A program made the translations under genes and the position numbers. A stretch of 64,000 nt of DNA from Paenibacillus ihbetae (GTDB taxonomy: Bacteria; Bacillota; Bacilli; Paenibacillales; Paenibacillaceae). The stretch is taken from the NCBI RefSeq assembly GCF_002741055.1, contig NZ_CP016809.1, positions 5,248,501-5,312,500 on the forward strand, given 5' to 3'. Positions 17,346 through 26,930 of this stretch are shown piece after piece; within the stretch, counting starts at the first letter, position 1, and every line of letters begins with the position of its first letter. The notes beneath the pieces were generated by a model that did no database searches, had not been told where the DNA came from, and saw only the letters and a program-made list of their open reading frames with translations.

Positions 17346-17805
17346 AGGAGGCACGTCCTTTCGTTTATGATAGGGCTGCAAGCGTCAGCTGTTCTGTTTC
17401 GAGTGTAAAGAGAGTTGCCGTGACCCGTAAACTATGAAAATGGGGTTTGAGCGGAATGGAAGGCAGGAAGCGGACTTTAAAAACGGGAAAAAACTTCGAA
17501 TTTTCGTATTCAGGTCTGCGCCTCCAGATTGAAAGAATAGCGGTAAAAGCCTGATTTTATAAGGGATTTGAGCGGGTGAGCCCATGATGGAGGGGAAAGC
17601 TTTGAAATACAAGAATGCGTTTTCATATTGATGTATGCACGCTGCAAATGTAAGATGAGAGTAAAATACGGATCCGAGCCCAGAGATCCGGTGGGTTGAT
17701 TGCTTCATTAATCTAACATGGATATTACATATAATGACAGCGATTGGGTTGGATATCAGATGGAAGTCCATGCTTCATAAAAGACAAATGGCAAGGGGGG
17801 AGAAT
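17346..17805. other. Divergent regulatory region between permease operon and AraC sensor gene
   Basis: 460 bases without a convincing gene. It contains a TTCGAAGTTTT-type motif at 17490-17504 (minus orientation) and a TATAAT at 17730-17735 before the regulator gene, though I see no matching -35. I see no terminator or repeat. Confidence 0.5.
17490..17504 (-). promoter_or_regulatory. Candidate operator (TTCGAAGTTTT motif) for permease operon
   Basis: The minus strand reads AAAATTCGAAGTTTT, followed by TTCCC. Nearly the same string, with a following CCC, occurs upstream of the GH29 gene (21959-21972). A weaker form lies upstream of binding protein 1 (20111-20123). It is a plausible site for the membrane AraC regulator encoded between them. 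Confidence 0.4.
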
Positions 17806-20085
17806 ATGATCCGGCAGCGATTGTTCCGTTATGCAGTGTACCGCAACATGTTTCTCAGTTTTGTTTTGCTTACGGCAGCTATGATTGCGCTTGTAACCGT
17901 CGTCCTGTTTACGATGTTCTCCTGGAGCACCGCGAAGGAGGTAGGAAAAATCTCCGAGTCCATGCTGAAGCAGAACAGCGCCGTATCCAGCGTCATCCGC
18001 GATCAGATTTATAATGTCGGCAACCTGCTGCTCAGCGACAAGGAGATCGTGAACGCTCTGTTGGATAAAAAAGCCGATCCGCTCAAGCAGTACGGCGTGT
18101 TCGTCACGCTGAACCGAATTCAGTCCACGTACCCGTTCATTCATTCCATCGGAATCTATAACGGCTCGAATAATACGTATCTCAACACGAAAGGGATTAC
18201 CAAAGAGCAGGAGAAGGAGCTGCTTGAGAAGATCAACAGCAAGAATACGACGTACTTTCACCTCTTCCCGCGCAGGATATCGGTCGCCAGTTCGCCAAGC
18301 CGAAGCGAAGACGTGCTGACCTTTGTTCTCCTTCCGAGCTACTATTCGCCGCTCAGCTCCAAAGGCGCCATCGTGATCAACATGAGCACCTCCACCATAC
18401 AGGAGCTCATTGGCGGATACCGGAACGAAGCGGTGGATTCGCTGTATGTTATTGATGATCAAGGAACGATCATTACCCATTCGGACCGGGCCCGCTTCAT
18501 GGAGGATATTTCGCAGGAATCGTATGTGCAGTCCATTCTGTCCTCCACTTCGGAAAGCGGCTATTTCACCCGCTCCATCGACGGCAGCAAAAGCATCGTT
18601 ACCTACGTCAAATCGAAGGATATGAATTGGACGTTTATCAGCGTGAGCCAATATCAAAATCTGCTGTTCAACATGCAGACCTTGCGAACGACGGCGTTGA
18701 TCCTTGCGTTGGCCTGCTTTGTCGTCAGCATTTTCCTGTCGATCTGGCTGACCCATCACGCGTACAATCCGATTCGCCACCTGCTGGAGAAGATGATCCC
18801 CCTTCCGAAAATGAAGGAAAACCGCCGTCAAATCAACGAATTCGCTATCCTCGATACGACCTACGCAGAGATGACGGTACGAATGCGGTCGATGGAATCG
18901 GAAGCTTCGGTCGCCCGAGAGGCCCAGGTGCTGCAGCTGCTCAGCGGCGGCGATGAGACGGCATTCCGGCGATTGGCCAGGGACGGCAATGGGCCGTATT
19001 TCCTGGCGGCGGCCCTCCTTCTTGATAGCCAAGACGGCTCGCCCGGCGGTGAGGACGGGAAGCTGCAGTCGTATTCCTGCGCCGCCGTCGCCCGGGCTGC
19101 CCAGCAGATGCTGGAGCCGGAGGGAGCGTGGGTGGCCGCGGTCGGGGAAGGCGTCGTAGCGGTTATTCTGCCGATCAAGCAGAACCGGCCGCCGATCCGG
19201 GTAACCGGCATGCTGGAGGAGCTGCAGGGCGAAATGCTCCGTACGCTCCGCGTATCCGTCACGGTAGGAATCGGAACGGCCGCGCAGACGTACGAGGAGC
19301 TGCGTGAGTCGTTCGATTACGCGCAATCCTGCTTCCGGCAGCGGTTTTTCGAAGGCAAGGGCAGGCTGTTCCATTGCGATCCGGTCGTCGCCGCGGAGAA
19401 GGAGCGGTCCGATGCGCAGTATCCGGACAAGCGGGAGAAGCGGATCATCGAGGCCATCAAGCTTCAGCAGCGGGACAAGCTGGAGAAGGAAATCGACCTG
19501 TGGATCAAGGAGATCCGGGATTACAACTATCACGAAGTAATGTTTTTCATGAATCAGTTCATCGGCGGTCTATACAAGCAGCTCAATGTCCACACGGTGA
19601 AGAGCCGGGAGAGTGCGGAGCTGTTCCTTGGCTTCACGCGGCGCATTACCCGTTTCCAGACGCTGCAGGAAACCGCGGATGCCTTGAAGGAGCTCGCCCT
19701 GCGGCTTTGCAGCCTGTCCGAGGAGTCGGGCGCGGTGCGGCATGCCGAGGTCGTGGACTTCATTCAGATGTACGTGCGCAAGCACTATGCAAGGCCGGAT
19801 ATGTCGCTCGAGCAGGTGGCGGGCGAGGTCAAGCTGTCCCGAAGTTATGTCGGCAAGCTGTTCAAGGCGCATTGCGAGCTGTCGTTCAACGATTACTTGA
19901 ATGCCGTCCGCCTGGAGAAAGCCAGAGAGCTTCTCGTGAGCACCGAGGAGTCGGTGCAATCGATCAGCGAGAAGGTGGGCATTTTGAATACGACCTACTT
20001 CTATACGCTGTTTAAAAAGCATTACCAAATCTCGCCCGCGCAGTTCCGAAGCCAGCATGCGATTGAGACGAAAAAAGCGCAGTGA
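17806..20085 (+). CDS. Membrane AraC-family regulator with extracellular sensor domain
   Basis: About 759 residues. TM1 lies at about 14-37, an extracellular Cache-like region at 38-280, and TM2 near 290-310 (ALILALACFVVSIFLSIWL). A cytoplasmic linker follows. The C-terminal AraC double helix-turn-helix covers about 660-750 (MSLEQVAGEVKLSRSYVGKL and SISEKVGILNTTYFYTLF). Such one-component regulators sit beside LplABC-type transporters in Paenibacillus and activate them on sensing a sugar outside. ATG 17806 follows AGGGGGGAG; upstream ATGs lack a ribosome site. Confidence 0.88.
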   Translation: MIRQRLFRYAVYRNMFLSFVLLTAAMIALVTVVLFTMFSWSTAKEVGKISESMLKQNSAVSSVIRDQIYNVGNLLLSDKEIVNALLDKKADPLKQYGVFVTLNRIQSTYPFIHSIGIYNGSNNTYLNTKGITKEQEKELLEKINSKNTTYFHLFPRRISVASSPSRSEDVLTFVLLPSYYSPLSSKGAIVINMSTSTIQELIGGYRNEAVDSLYVIDDQGTIITHSDRARFMEDISQESYVQSILSSTSESGYFTRSIDGSKSIVTYVKSKDMNWTFISVSQYQNLLFNMQTLRTTALILALACFVVSIFLSIWLTHHAYNPIRHLLEKMIPLPKMKENRRQINEFAILDTTYAEMTVRMRSMESEASVAREAQVLQLLSGGDETAFRRLARDGNGPYFLAAALLLDSQDGSPGGEDGKLQSYSCAAVARAAQQMLEPEGAWVAAVGEGVVAVILPIKQNRPPIRVTGMLEELQGEMLRTLRVSVTVGIGTAAQTYEELRESFDYAQSCFRQRFFEGKGRLFHCDPVVAAEKERSDAQYPDKREKRIIEAIKLQQRDKLEKEIDLWIKEIRDYNYHEVMFFMNQFIGGLYKQLNVHTVKSRESAELFLGFTRRITRFQTLQETADALKELALRLCSLSEESGAVRHAEVVDFIQMYVRKHYARPDMSLEQVAGEVKLSRSYVGKLFKAHCELSFNDYLNAVRLEKARELLVSTEESVQSISEKVGILNTTYFYTLFKKHYQISPAQFRSQHAIETKKAQ

Positions 20086-20110
20086 CGGATCGCGTATATA
20101 GTGCATTTTC

Positions 20111-20123
20111 AAAAATTGAAGTT
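20111..20123 (+). promoter_or_regulatory. Weak copy of candidate AraC operator
   Basis: AAAAATTGAAGTT resembles the TTCGAAGTT motif at 17490 and 21959, with one base fewer. It lies about 43 bases upstream of the -35 of the binding-protein gene. Confidence 0.25.
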
Positions 20124-20165
20124 CTGGTGGCTTCCTGACCTGGTTCATGATGGATAGAGGACTTA

Positions 20166-20194
20166 TTGGACAGCCTCTTCAAGCGTTTTAAAAT
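20166..20194 (+). promoter_or_regulatory. Promoter of binding protein 1
   Basis: TTGGAC (20166-20171), a 17-base spacer, then TAAAAT (20189-20194). It gives a leader of about 95 bases before the start at 20296. Confidence 0.6.
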
Positions 20195-20295
20195 GGCGAA
20201 ATCGATCATTTTGAAGTATACGCAGTCGCCGATGTCTCCTTAAGATAGGAACCGTACCGCAAGACCAAACCAAATGAAGTCAGGGGGAGACAGGC

Positions 20296-21813
20296 ATGAA
20301 AAAAAGGAAAGCGCTAGCAATGTGGTTGGCCGCGATGTTCATCATTTCCGTGATCGCGGGCTGCTCCGGCGGAGGAGATGCCGGCGGGGAGAAGGGCTCC
20401 GCAAGCGGGGAGAGCAGCGGAGAGAAGAAGCTGCCCGTCCGGTACTTGCTCCCGGGCACCGCGCCGCAGGATTTGGATACCGCGGTTAAAGCGATTAACG
20501 AGAAGCTTGAGGCCGACGGTCTGAACCTTACGTATGAACCGACGTACATCGCCTGGGACGTATGGGATCAGAAGACCAACCTCATGATGTCCACAGGCGA
20601 AGAATTCGAGCTGATCGCCATCATGCACGATACGAAAGGGCCGACCGTGCTTGCCGGGACGGGCGGGATCATTCCGATCGACGATCTCCTGAACCAATAC
20701 GGCACCGAGCTGAAAGCCTCCATGCCGGACTGGATCTGGGAATCCGCGAAAATCGACGGCAAGATCACCTACGTGCCGAACTTCTGGGCGGACACCGCTT
20801 ATAATGACGGCATGTTCACGATCCGGACCGATTTGCTTGAGGCCAATGGCCTGACGCCGCCGAAATCGCCGGAGGAGCTGCTCGATGCGGCAGAGACTCT
20901 GCAGAAGAACTGGCCGCAGGACAACAAGAACGTATATATCAAAATGCTGGAGGAGCCTGCCTACTTCCTGCACACGACCTACGACACCTATCCGTTTACG
21001 GTGGCCGACAACATGATCTACATCGACCAGCAAGGGAACGTGAAGTCCTGGCTTGAGACCGAGGAGTTCAAAAAAGACGTGCAGTACATGAACGAAGCCT
21101 ATGCGCGCGGACTGATCATGAGCGATCTGTTGACGACGCCTACGGAAGTCATCAACCAGGAAGAGCTGGCCGGACGTTATCTGTACCGTCCGGGGGATGT
21201 CGGCTTGAGCGACGCCATCCTTCAAACCTTCCCGGATGCCAAGCTGGATATTTACTATCTGGCTGACCAGCCGAAGTTCAGATCGTATGCGATCCGGAAC
21301 TCGAACGGGGTATCGGCAACGTCTCCGCACCCGGAAGCCGCCATTCAGTTCCTCAATTGGGTATACAGCAGCCAAGAGAACATGGATCTCGTGCAGAGCG
21401 GCGTGAAGGACGTGCATTGGAAGGATACCGGCAAGAATACCAAGGATTATCTCGCCAAGAACGAGAACGGTTCTCCGACGTATGAGCTGCCTTACTGGCT
21501 GCTTGGTCACGTCGAGATGAACCGGTATCCGACGAATACCGACCCTGCGCGTCTGGAACGCCGTACAACCATCGCGGACGATGCCGTGAACAGTATTACG
21601 ATCGGCTTCACCTTTGATCCAACGAATGTCGCCTCCCAGTACGCCAACTGCATTGCCGAGTTGAAGACGAGCGTCTATCCGGTCATGCACGGGGTCGTGA
21701 AATACGAGGACGGTTACGACAAAATGCTTGCTTCCATGAAGGCTGCGGGTCTTGACGAGGTCGTGGCGGAATACAAGCGGCAATTCGATGAATGGAGAGC
21801 GAGTCAGCAATAA
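20296..21813 (+). CDS. Extracellular sugar-binding lipoprotein (ABC system 1)
   Basis: A 505-residue family 1-type solute-binding protein. The signal peptide has a lipobox (SVIAGC, acylated Cys at about 23) and a glycine/serine-rich linker. KLPVRYLLPGTAPQDLD opens the mature domain. The C-terminal half resembles the DUF3502 extension of Paenibacillus oligosaccharide-binding proteins. It should deliver glycans to the permease pair at 15504-17345. AGGGGGAGA precedes ATG. A strong terminator follows, so it is probably made as a single, abundant transcript. Confidence 0.88.
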   Translation: MKKRKALAMWLAAMFIISVIAGCSGGGDAGGEKGSASGESSGEKKLPVRYLLPGTAPQDLDTAVKAINEKLEADGLNLTYEPTYIAWDVWDQKTNLMMSTGEEFELIAIMHDTKGPTVLAGTGGIIPIDDLLNQYGTELKASMPDWIWESAKIDGKITYVPNFWADTAYNDGMFTIRTDLLEANGLTPPKSPEELLDAAETLQKNWPQDNKNVYIKMLEEPAYFLHTTYDTYPFTVADNMIYIDQQGNVKSWLETEEFKKDVQYMNEAYARGLIMSDLLTTPTEVINQEELAGRYLYRPGDVGLSDAILQTFPDAKLDIYYLADQPKFRSYAIRNSNGVSATSPHPEAAIQFLNWVYSSQENMDLVQSGVKDVHWKDTGKNTKDYLAKNENGSPTYELPYWLLGHVEMNRYPTNTDPARLERRTTIADDAVNSITIGFTFDPTNVASQYANCIAELKTSVYPVMHGVVKYEDGYDKMLASMKAAGLDEVVAEYKRQFDEWRASQQ

Positions 21814-21856
21814 TCGCTCCTCACCCGGGGTGCGATGCATCCATCAGGAACAGGGC

Positions 21857-21895
21857 AATCCCTCGCCCGGCTTCAGCCGGACGAGGGATTTTTTT
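21857..21895 (+). terminator. Intrinsic terminator after binding protein 1
   Basis: AATCCCTCG pairs with CGAGGGATT around an inner CCGGCT/AGCCGG stem and runs directly into seven T residues. Confidence 0.9.
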
Positions 21896-21958
21896 GGGTT
21901 GGTGCGAATCATGAAGCAGGCTGCCTGGAAATGAGACTTCAATCGATCGATATTGACC

Positions 21959-21972
21959 AATTTCGAAGTTTT
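21959..21972 (+). promoter_or_regulatory. Candidate AraC operator upstream of GH29
   Basis: AATTTCGAAGTTTT is followed by CCC. It lies about 17 bases upstream of a possible promoter (TTCAAG at 21990, 16 bases, TAGAGT at 22012). It shares TTCGAAGTTTT with the permease operon upstream region. Confidence 0.4.
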
Positions 21973-22109
21973 CCCTCAAAAGTAAAGTGTTCAAGACAGG
22001 CCTCTACGGGATAGAGTAAAGGGCATACCAAGCCTCTTTTCGAGGCGACCCCATCATAATCGCGGTTGACCTGCCTAGCGGCGGATCAGCCTTAAGGAGG
22101 ACATGAAGA

Positions 22110-23489
22110 ATGACCAATCAGGCGCCAGCCATCCGGGAAGGGTGGAAATGGTTTACGGAAAGCCGGTACGGCATGTTCATTCATTTCGGGCCGTATGCCC
22201 AATACGGGCGCGGCGAGCAGGTGCTGTTTCGGGAGCATCTGGACCAGAACGAATATGCACGGAGGGCCTGCGAGTGGAATCCGGAGTTTTTTGACGCCGA
22301 GCTGTGGGCCTACACGGCCCGGAAGGCCGGCATGAAGTATGCATGCTTGACGACGCGCCATCATGACGGATACTGCCTATGGGATACAGCCACGACGGAT
22401 TACTCGAGCGCGAAGCAGGCTCCCGGCCGGGATCTTGTCCGGGAATTCACCGACGCCTTCCGAGCGGAGGGGCTCCGGGTCGGCTTATATTACTCCTGGA
22501 TCGATTGGCGGATCCCGGCCTATTTCGACGGACCGGAGAAGGATCCGGAAGGCTGGGAGGTCATGAAGCGATATTTGCATACCCAGGTGGAAGAACTCGT
22601 CACGAATTACGGACGCATCGATCATTTCTTCTTCGACGGGGTGTGGCCGAGAACGGCCGAGGACCTGGACAGCGTGAAGCTGGTGGAGCGGATGAAGTCG
22701 ATTCAGCCCGACATCCTGGTGAATAACCGTCTCGGGCTGTCCGAGGAGGAGAAGCTCCATGCAGACGGAGGCGGCGGCTCCGGGGATTCCGAGGTGCTCG
22801 GCGATTTTGGTTCTCCCGAGCATGTCATCGTCCCGGACCAGAAGCGGCTCTGGGAGTCCAGTCAGGTGACGACGTGGCGGCTGTGGGGCTACACGAACGG
22901 CGAACGCTGGCGTCCGGCCGATGTACTGCTCGACATGCTGTGCGAGTGCGCGGAGAAGGGCGGCACGGTGGGCGGCAATCTCCTGCTCAATGTCGGGCCG
23001 CAGCCGGATGGGCAGCTGCCTCCTGCGTTCGTGGAGCGTGCCCTCAAGATCGGGCAATGGCTGGAGGTGCACGGTGAGGCGATTTATGGCTCGGACGGCG
23101 GAAACCTGACCGAGTTTATTACCTACGGACGGCAGACCATGAAGGGCAATTATCTGTATCTCATTATCCGGTTCTGGGACGGAAGACCGGTGCTGCGGCT
23201 GGCGGATCTCATCACGCCCGTAAACCGGGTAACGCTGCTCACGACAGGACAGGAGCTGGATTTCCGGCAGGAGGGTGACGTGCTCTGGATCGAAGGACTG
23301 CCGAAGGAGCGTCCGAGCGAGCTGTTTCCGGTCATCCGCATCGAATGCGAGAGCAGGCCCGAGACGAACCAGTGGGGACGGGAGCGTCTGTGGATGGGAG
23401 ATCCATCCCGAATTGCCGATTGGGCGAGAACGCGCGGGACATCCGTCTACGCCGACGGCCAGCCGAGAGACGGAGCCGGAAAGGAGTAA
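22110..23489 (+). CDS. GH29-type alpha-L-fucosidase, intracellular
   Basis: A 459-residue glycoside hydrolase. The GH29 N-terminal blocks are present: WFTESRYGMFIHFGPYAQYG, KYACLTTRHHDGYCLWDT and GLYYSWIDW. The likely nucleophile Asp is in IDHFFFDGVWP (about residue 176). WGYTNGERWRPADVLLDML and GGNLLLNVGPQPDGQLP complete the family pattern. There is no signal peptide, so it acts on imported oligosaccharides. It releases alpha-L-fucose by a retaining mechanism. AAGGAGG precedes ATG. The stop is only six bases before the next hydrolase gene, so they form an operon. Confidence 0.88.
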   Translation: MTNQAPAIREGWKWFTESRYGMFIHFGPYAQYGRGEQVLFREHLDQNEYARRACEWNPEFFDAELWAYTARKAGMKYACLTTRHHDGYCLWDTATTDYSSAKQAPGRDLVREFTDAFRAEGLRVGLYYSWIDWRIPAYFDGPEKDPEGWEVMKRYLHTQVEELVTNYGRIDHFFFDGVWPRTAEDLDSVKLVERMKSIQPDILVNNRLGLSEEEKLHADGGGGSGDSEVLGDFGSPEHVIVPDQKRLWESSQVTTWRLWGYTNGERWRPADVLLDMLCECAEKGGTVGGNLLLNVGPQPDGQLPPAFVERALKIGQWLEVHGEAIYGSDGGNLTEFITYGRQTMKGNYLYLIIRFWDGRPVLRLADLITPVNRVTLLTTGQELDFRQEGDVLWIEGLPKERPSELFPVIRIECESRPETNQWGRERLWMGDPSRIADWARTRGTSVYADGQPRDGAGKE

Positions 23490-23495
23490 AGGATC

Positions 23496-26400
23496 ATGAG
23501 AACGCTGTTATTTTACGATGAGCAGTTCCCGTATGCGGGCGAGCGGCCAACCGCGGACGCCCTGGAGCGGATGAAGGAATGGACGGAGGTCGCAAGCGCC
23601 GAGACGTTAGCCGGTCGGTTATCGGAAGGCGGCTGGGATACGTTGATTCACCTTCACGGGCCGTATTTTCCAAAAGCGGCTTGGGAGGCGATCGAATCCC
23701 ATTTGAAGGACGGCGGCGGTCTGGTCTATGCGGGTGGCGTGCCGTTTCGGCGGCCGGTCCGCGAGCTGAACGGATCGTGGCATGCCGAACGCGAACAGCT
23801 GGCTTATCATCAGCGGATGGATATTCACGATGCGCTGGCGGTGGATGTGTCGCGGGTAAGGAAGCTGAAGGCATCTGCCGAATTTCCGATTTTGCAGGGA
23901 CGTGAGGAGCTGTTCGGCATTGAACCGACGTGGGGATTGACGCTGCATCCAACCAAGGCAAGCGATATTCCCGCCGAGATGGGGGCATGCGGTCCCATGG
24001 ACACCGTTATCTCGCCGCTCTTGATCGGCGAGGACGGAGATCGGCGTGAGCGCTGCGCACCGGTGGTGATGCTGGAGCAGCACAAGGGCGACTATGCCGG
24101 GGGCCGCTGGATTCTGATCAACCAGCAGCTGCAGGCCATGTTCTGGGAAGCGGAAGGTGCGGCCGCGCTGCGGGAGCTGGCTGACTACGCCGGCAGAGGC
24201 GTGACCGAGCTTTGGCTGAAGCCGAACTATGCCGCATATGAGCCGGGCGAATCGCCGCAAGTGACGATTCAGCTGCAGGCGCTGTCGCGGACGTCCGTTC
24301 CGGCTCAGGCATGGCAGTTCGAGGTACGCCTCATCAAGGACGGTTCCGGCAAGCCCGAATGGTCCGGGCAGGCGAGGTCCGAAGCCGGCGCGCCGCAGCG
24401 GGATCTGCAGCAGCTACGCTTATCCATCCCCGTGCGGCTGGAACCGGGCCTTTACCGGATCACGTGCGAAGCCGTCTCCGAGTCCGGAGAAAGGCGCCAT
24501 CTGACCCAGGCGGTATGGGGCGTCGACCGCTCCTTGCTGCAGGCCGGGGATCGGCTGGAGTGCGGCCGCGACTATTTCCGCCGCGGCGGCCGAACCGTCC
24601 CGATCGTCGGTATGACGTATATGACATCCGACGTTGCGCGCAAGTTCCTCCATCTGCCGAACGTGCAGCGTTGGGATGCGGATATGGCCGAAATGAAGCG
24701 GGCCGGCATCAATCTAGTCCGGACGGGGATATGGACGGGATACCGGATGATCATGTTCGCCGACGGCCATGCGGCCGAGGATGTGATGCGGGCGATCGAC
24801 GCTTTTATTCTGACGGCCAAACGGCATGAGCTGGAAGTGACCTTTACCTTCTTCTCGTTTGCACCGGAAGCATGGGAAGGCGTGAACCCTTACCTGGACC
24901 CGCGCTCGGTAGAGGCGCAGAAGCGATTCGTAGCTTCCATCGTGACAAGACACCGGGGGACGACCAACGTGCATTGGGACCTGATCAACGAGCCGTCGCT
25001 ATTTGATCCGAAGCGGATCTTTGAAGGTCCCGTCACGATCGGAGACCGGTTCGAGCGGAAGGCATGGGCCGAGTGGCTCCGGCAGCGGCACGGCAATGAT
25101 ATTGCGCTGCTCCAGGAGCGCTGGAACATGACGCCGGGCGAGCTTCCTTCGTTCGAAGCAGCCATCGCTCCGAGTCCGGACGACAAGCTGTTCAACAGCG
25201 TGCTGCAGCCGAAGAAATGGGGACCGTGGCTGGACTTCACGCTGTTCACGATGGACATGCATAATCGCTGGGCCTCCGAGCTGATCGGAACGATCCGGCG
25301 CTGCGATCCGTACCAGCTGGTTACGGTGGGGCAGGATGAGGGCATCTGCTCCCAGCGTCCGTCGCCGTCCTTCTACGGCCCCGCCGTCGATTATACGACG
25401 GTCCATTCCTGGTGGCAGAACGATCATCTCGCATGGGACGGCGTATTCACGAAGACGCCGGACAAGCCGAATTTGGTCCAGGAGACCGGTATCATGCACG
25501 TGCAGCGTCCCGACGGCATTGCCAAGCGGACGGAAGAGGAGCTGCGCAATATGCTGGAGCGCAAGTATGCCTACGCTTTTTCGACCGGGGGAGCGGGGGC
25601 CGTGCAGTGGATTTGGAATATCAATTACTTCATGGATAACGCCAACGAATCCAACATCGGAGCCCTTCGGGCTGACGGCACGCAGAAGCCGGAGGCTGAT
25701 GTGTCCTATGATTTCGGACGCTTTATGAACGAAGCGGCCGGCATACTTGACGATAACCGGCAGCTGGAGGAGATCGCGGTTGTATTTCCGTATTCGAACG
25801 ATTTTTCGAGCCGCAAGCTGGCGTATGAAGCAACGACAAGAGCCATGCGTACGCTTACCTTCGGGATGAATGTGCATCCGCGCGGCATCGGCGAATATCA
25901 GCTGGCCGATCTGAAACGGTATCCGGCCAAGCTGATCATCGTGCCAAGCGCCCATAATTTCGACGATGCCGCGTTCGAAGAGCTGCTCGGGCTGGCAAGA
26001 GCCGGGAGCACCGTTCTCTGGAGCGGACCGCTCCGTACCGATGCGTACTGGGGACCGGCACACCAGCGTCTGCAGTCGGAGCTTGGAGAGACGATTCATG
26101 CGAACGTTCTTCGGGAAGAGGCGCTGCAGCTGGCGGGAGATCGTTATGCCGTTTCGTTCGGCGAGCGGAAGATCGGCACATTGGCGGTGGATCGCCCCGC
26201 AGGGCAGCCGGACGGCGAGCTTGCGCCGATTACGGTTCCATTGGATGCAGGGCGGTTCATCTGGTGTCCGCTGCCGGTCGAGCTGAACGAGCGCTGGGAG
26301 CCGATTCAGGCGCTGTATTCGGAGGCGATGCAAGCGGCCGCCGTTTCGCCGGAGCTGGAGTGGCTGAAAGGAGGCGGGCTGCCGGGCATTTACGGTCGCA

Positions 26401-26618
26401 AGCTGGCGTTTGAACGGGGCAGCCTGTACATCTTCATCTCCGAGTATGGAGTTACAACGGATATCGAGGTACGAGACCCTGATTCCGGATCGGCCTTTCG
26501 ATTTCCGTTGGAACGGGAGCGAACCGTTATGTTCACGGCCGATCCCCAAGGACAGATACAGACCGTATATCGTCCGGAAGAAGTGCCGATCGTGCAGCTT
26601 CAACAGGCCAAGCATTAG
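23496..26618 (+). CDS. Large clan GH-A glycoside hydrolase (beta-galactosidase-like)
   Basis: 1040 residues with no signal peptide. The N-terminal 360 residues look beta-rich and Rossmann-like. A TIM barrel follows at about 365-760, with the acid/base glutamate in NVHWDLINEPSLF (about 496) and the nucleophile glutamate in PNLVQETGIMHV (about 665). C-terminal amidotransferase-like and beta domains follow. The layout resembles GH42 or related multi-domain beta-glycosidases, and the family is not certain. It is the second gene of the GH29 operon, so it likely removes a beta-linked sugar from a fucosylated substrate (inference). Confidence 0.75.
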   Translation: MRTLLFYDEQFPYAGERPTADALERMKEWTEVASAETLAGRLSEGGWDTLIHLHGPYFPKAAWEAIESHLKDGGGLVYAGGVPFRRPVRELNGSWHAEREQLAYHQRMDIHDALAVDVSRVRKLKASAEFPILQGREELFGIEPTWGLTLHPTKASDIPAEMGACGPMDTVISPLLIGEDGDRRERCAPVVMLEQHKGDYAGGRWILINQQLQAMFWEAEGAAALRELADYAGRGVTELWLKPNYAAYEPGESPQVTIQLQALSRTSVPAQAWQFEVRLIKDGSGKPEWSGQARSEAGAPQRDLQQLRLSIPVRLEPGLYRITCEAVSESGERRHLTQAVWGVDRSLLQAGDRLECGRDYFRRGGRTVPIVGMTYMTSDVARKFLHLPNVQRWDADMAEMKRAGINLVRTGIWTGYRMIMFADGHAAEDVMRAIDAFILTAKRHELEVTFTFFSFAPEAWEGVNPYLDPRSVEAQKRFVASIVTRHRGTTNVHWDLINEPSLFDPKRIFEGPVTIGDRFERKAWAEWLRQRHGNDIALLQERWNMTPGELPSFEAAIAPSPDDKLFNSVLQPKKWGPWLDFTLFTMDMHNRWASELIGTIRRCDPYQLVTVGQDEGICSQRPSPSFYGPAVDYTTVHSWWQNDHLAWDGVFTKTPDKPNLVQETGIMHVQRPDGIAKRTEEELRNMLERKYAYAFSTGGAGAVQWIWNINYFMDNANESNIGALRADGTQKPEADVSYDFGRFMNEAAGILDDNRQLEEIAVVFPYSNDFSSRKLAYEATTRAMRTLTFGMNVHPRGIGEYQLADLKRYPAKLIIVPSAHNFDDAAFEELLGLARAGSTVLWSGPLRTDAYWGPAHQRLQSELGETIHANVLREEALQLAGDRYAVSFGERKIGTLAVDRPAGQPDGELAPITVPLDAGRFIWCPLPVELNERWEPIQALYSEAMQAAAVSPELEWLKGGGLPGIYGRKLAFERGSLYIFISEYGVTTDIEVRDPDSGSAFRFPLERERTVMFTADPQGQIQTVYRPEEVPIVQLQQAKH

Positions 26619-26708
26619 ACCGCACAAGGTTTTGCTGGACCATTAAGCGGTTTTTGTAAGCAGGAAGCGGCTCGGCAGGCTAAAGGCCCTGCCCGTCTTC
26701 GGTTCAGG

Positions 26709-26751
26709 GAGGCTCGCCGGCCGATTCGCTCGTGCCGGGGAGCCTCTTTAT
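26709..26751 (+). terminator. Terminator after the GH29/GH-A operon
   Basis: GAGGCTC (26709-26715) pairs with GAGCCTC (26740-26746), with further GC pairs inside, followed by TTTATT. Confidence 0.7.
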
Positions 26752-26803
26752 TCATGCTCCCAAGCTTTGGTTGGCTTGAGGTGCAGCTATTATAAATCCC
26801 GCA

Positions 26804-26832
26804 TTGACGGCTGATAAAAAAGAACGTAGACT
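26804..26832 (+). promoter_or_regulatory. Promoter of the GH3/GH125 operon
   Basis: TTGACG (26804-26809), exactly 17 bases, TAGACT (26827-26832). The palindromic operator at 26839-26852 covers the expected transcription start. Confidence 0.6.
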
Positions 26833-26838
26833 AGTCGG

Positions 26839-26852
26839 TAATAACGTTATTA
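26839..26852. promoter_or_regulatory. LacI-type operator palindrome
   Basis: TAATAACGTTATTA is a perfect 14-base palindrome with a central CG, the hallmark of LacI/GalR operators. A second imperfect site (ATAACGATGTTAAC) follows at 26871-26884. The LacI-family gene at 37965-39008 is the obvious candidate ligand-responsive repressor. Confidence 0.6.
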
Positions 26853-26930
26853 TGAATTAGCCTAACAAAAATAACGATGTTAACGAAACATTCTTAAAAC
26901 ATTCAATCATCATGAAAAGGAAGGTGCGCG

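Noticed and set aside
17725..19533. Long open frame on the minus strand opposite the AraC sensor gene
   Set aside because: It arises from GC-rich codon use in the real gene. The translation is low-complexity (Arg, His, Leu, Gln) and has no ribosome site or domain.
20314..21840. 508-codon minus-strand frame opposite binding protein 1
   Set aside because: The plus strand has a signal peptide, lipobox, promoter and terminator. The minus frame is a mirror effect.
24999..26627. 542-codon minus-strand frame opposite the GH-A hydrolase
   Set aside because: Same GC mirror effect. The plus frame carries both catalytic glutamates.
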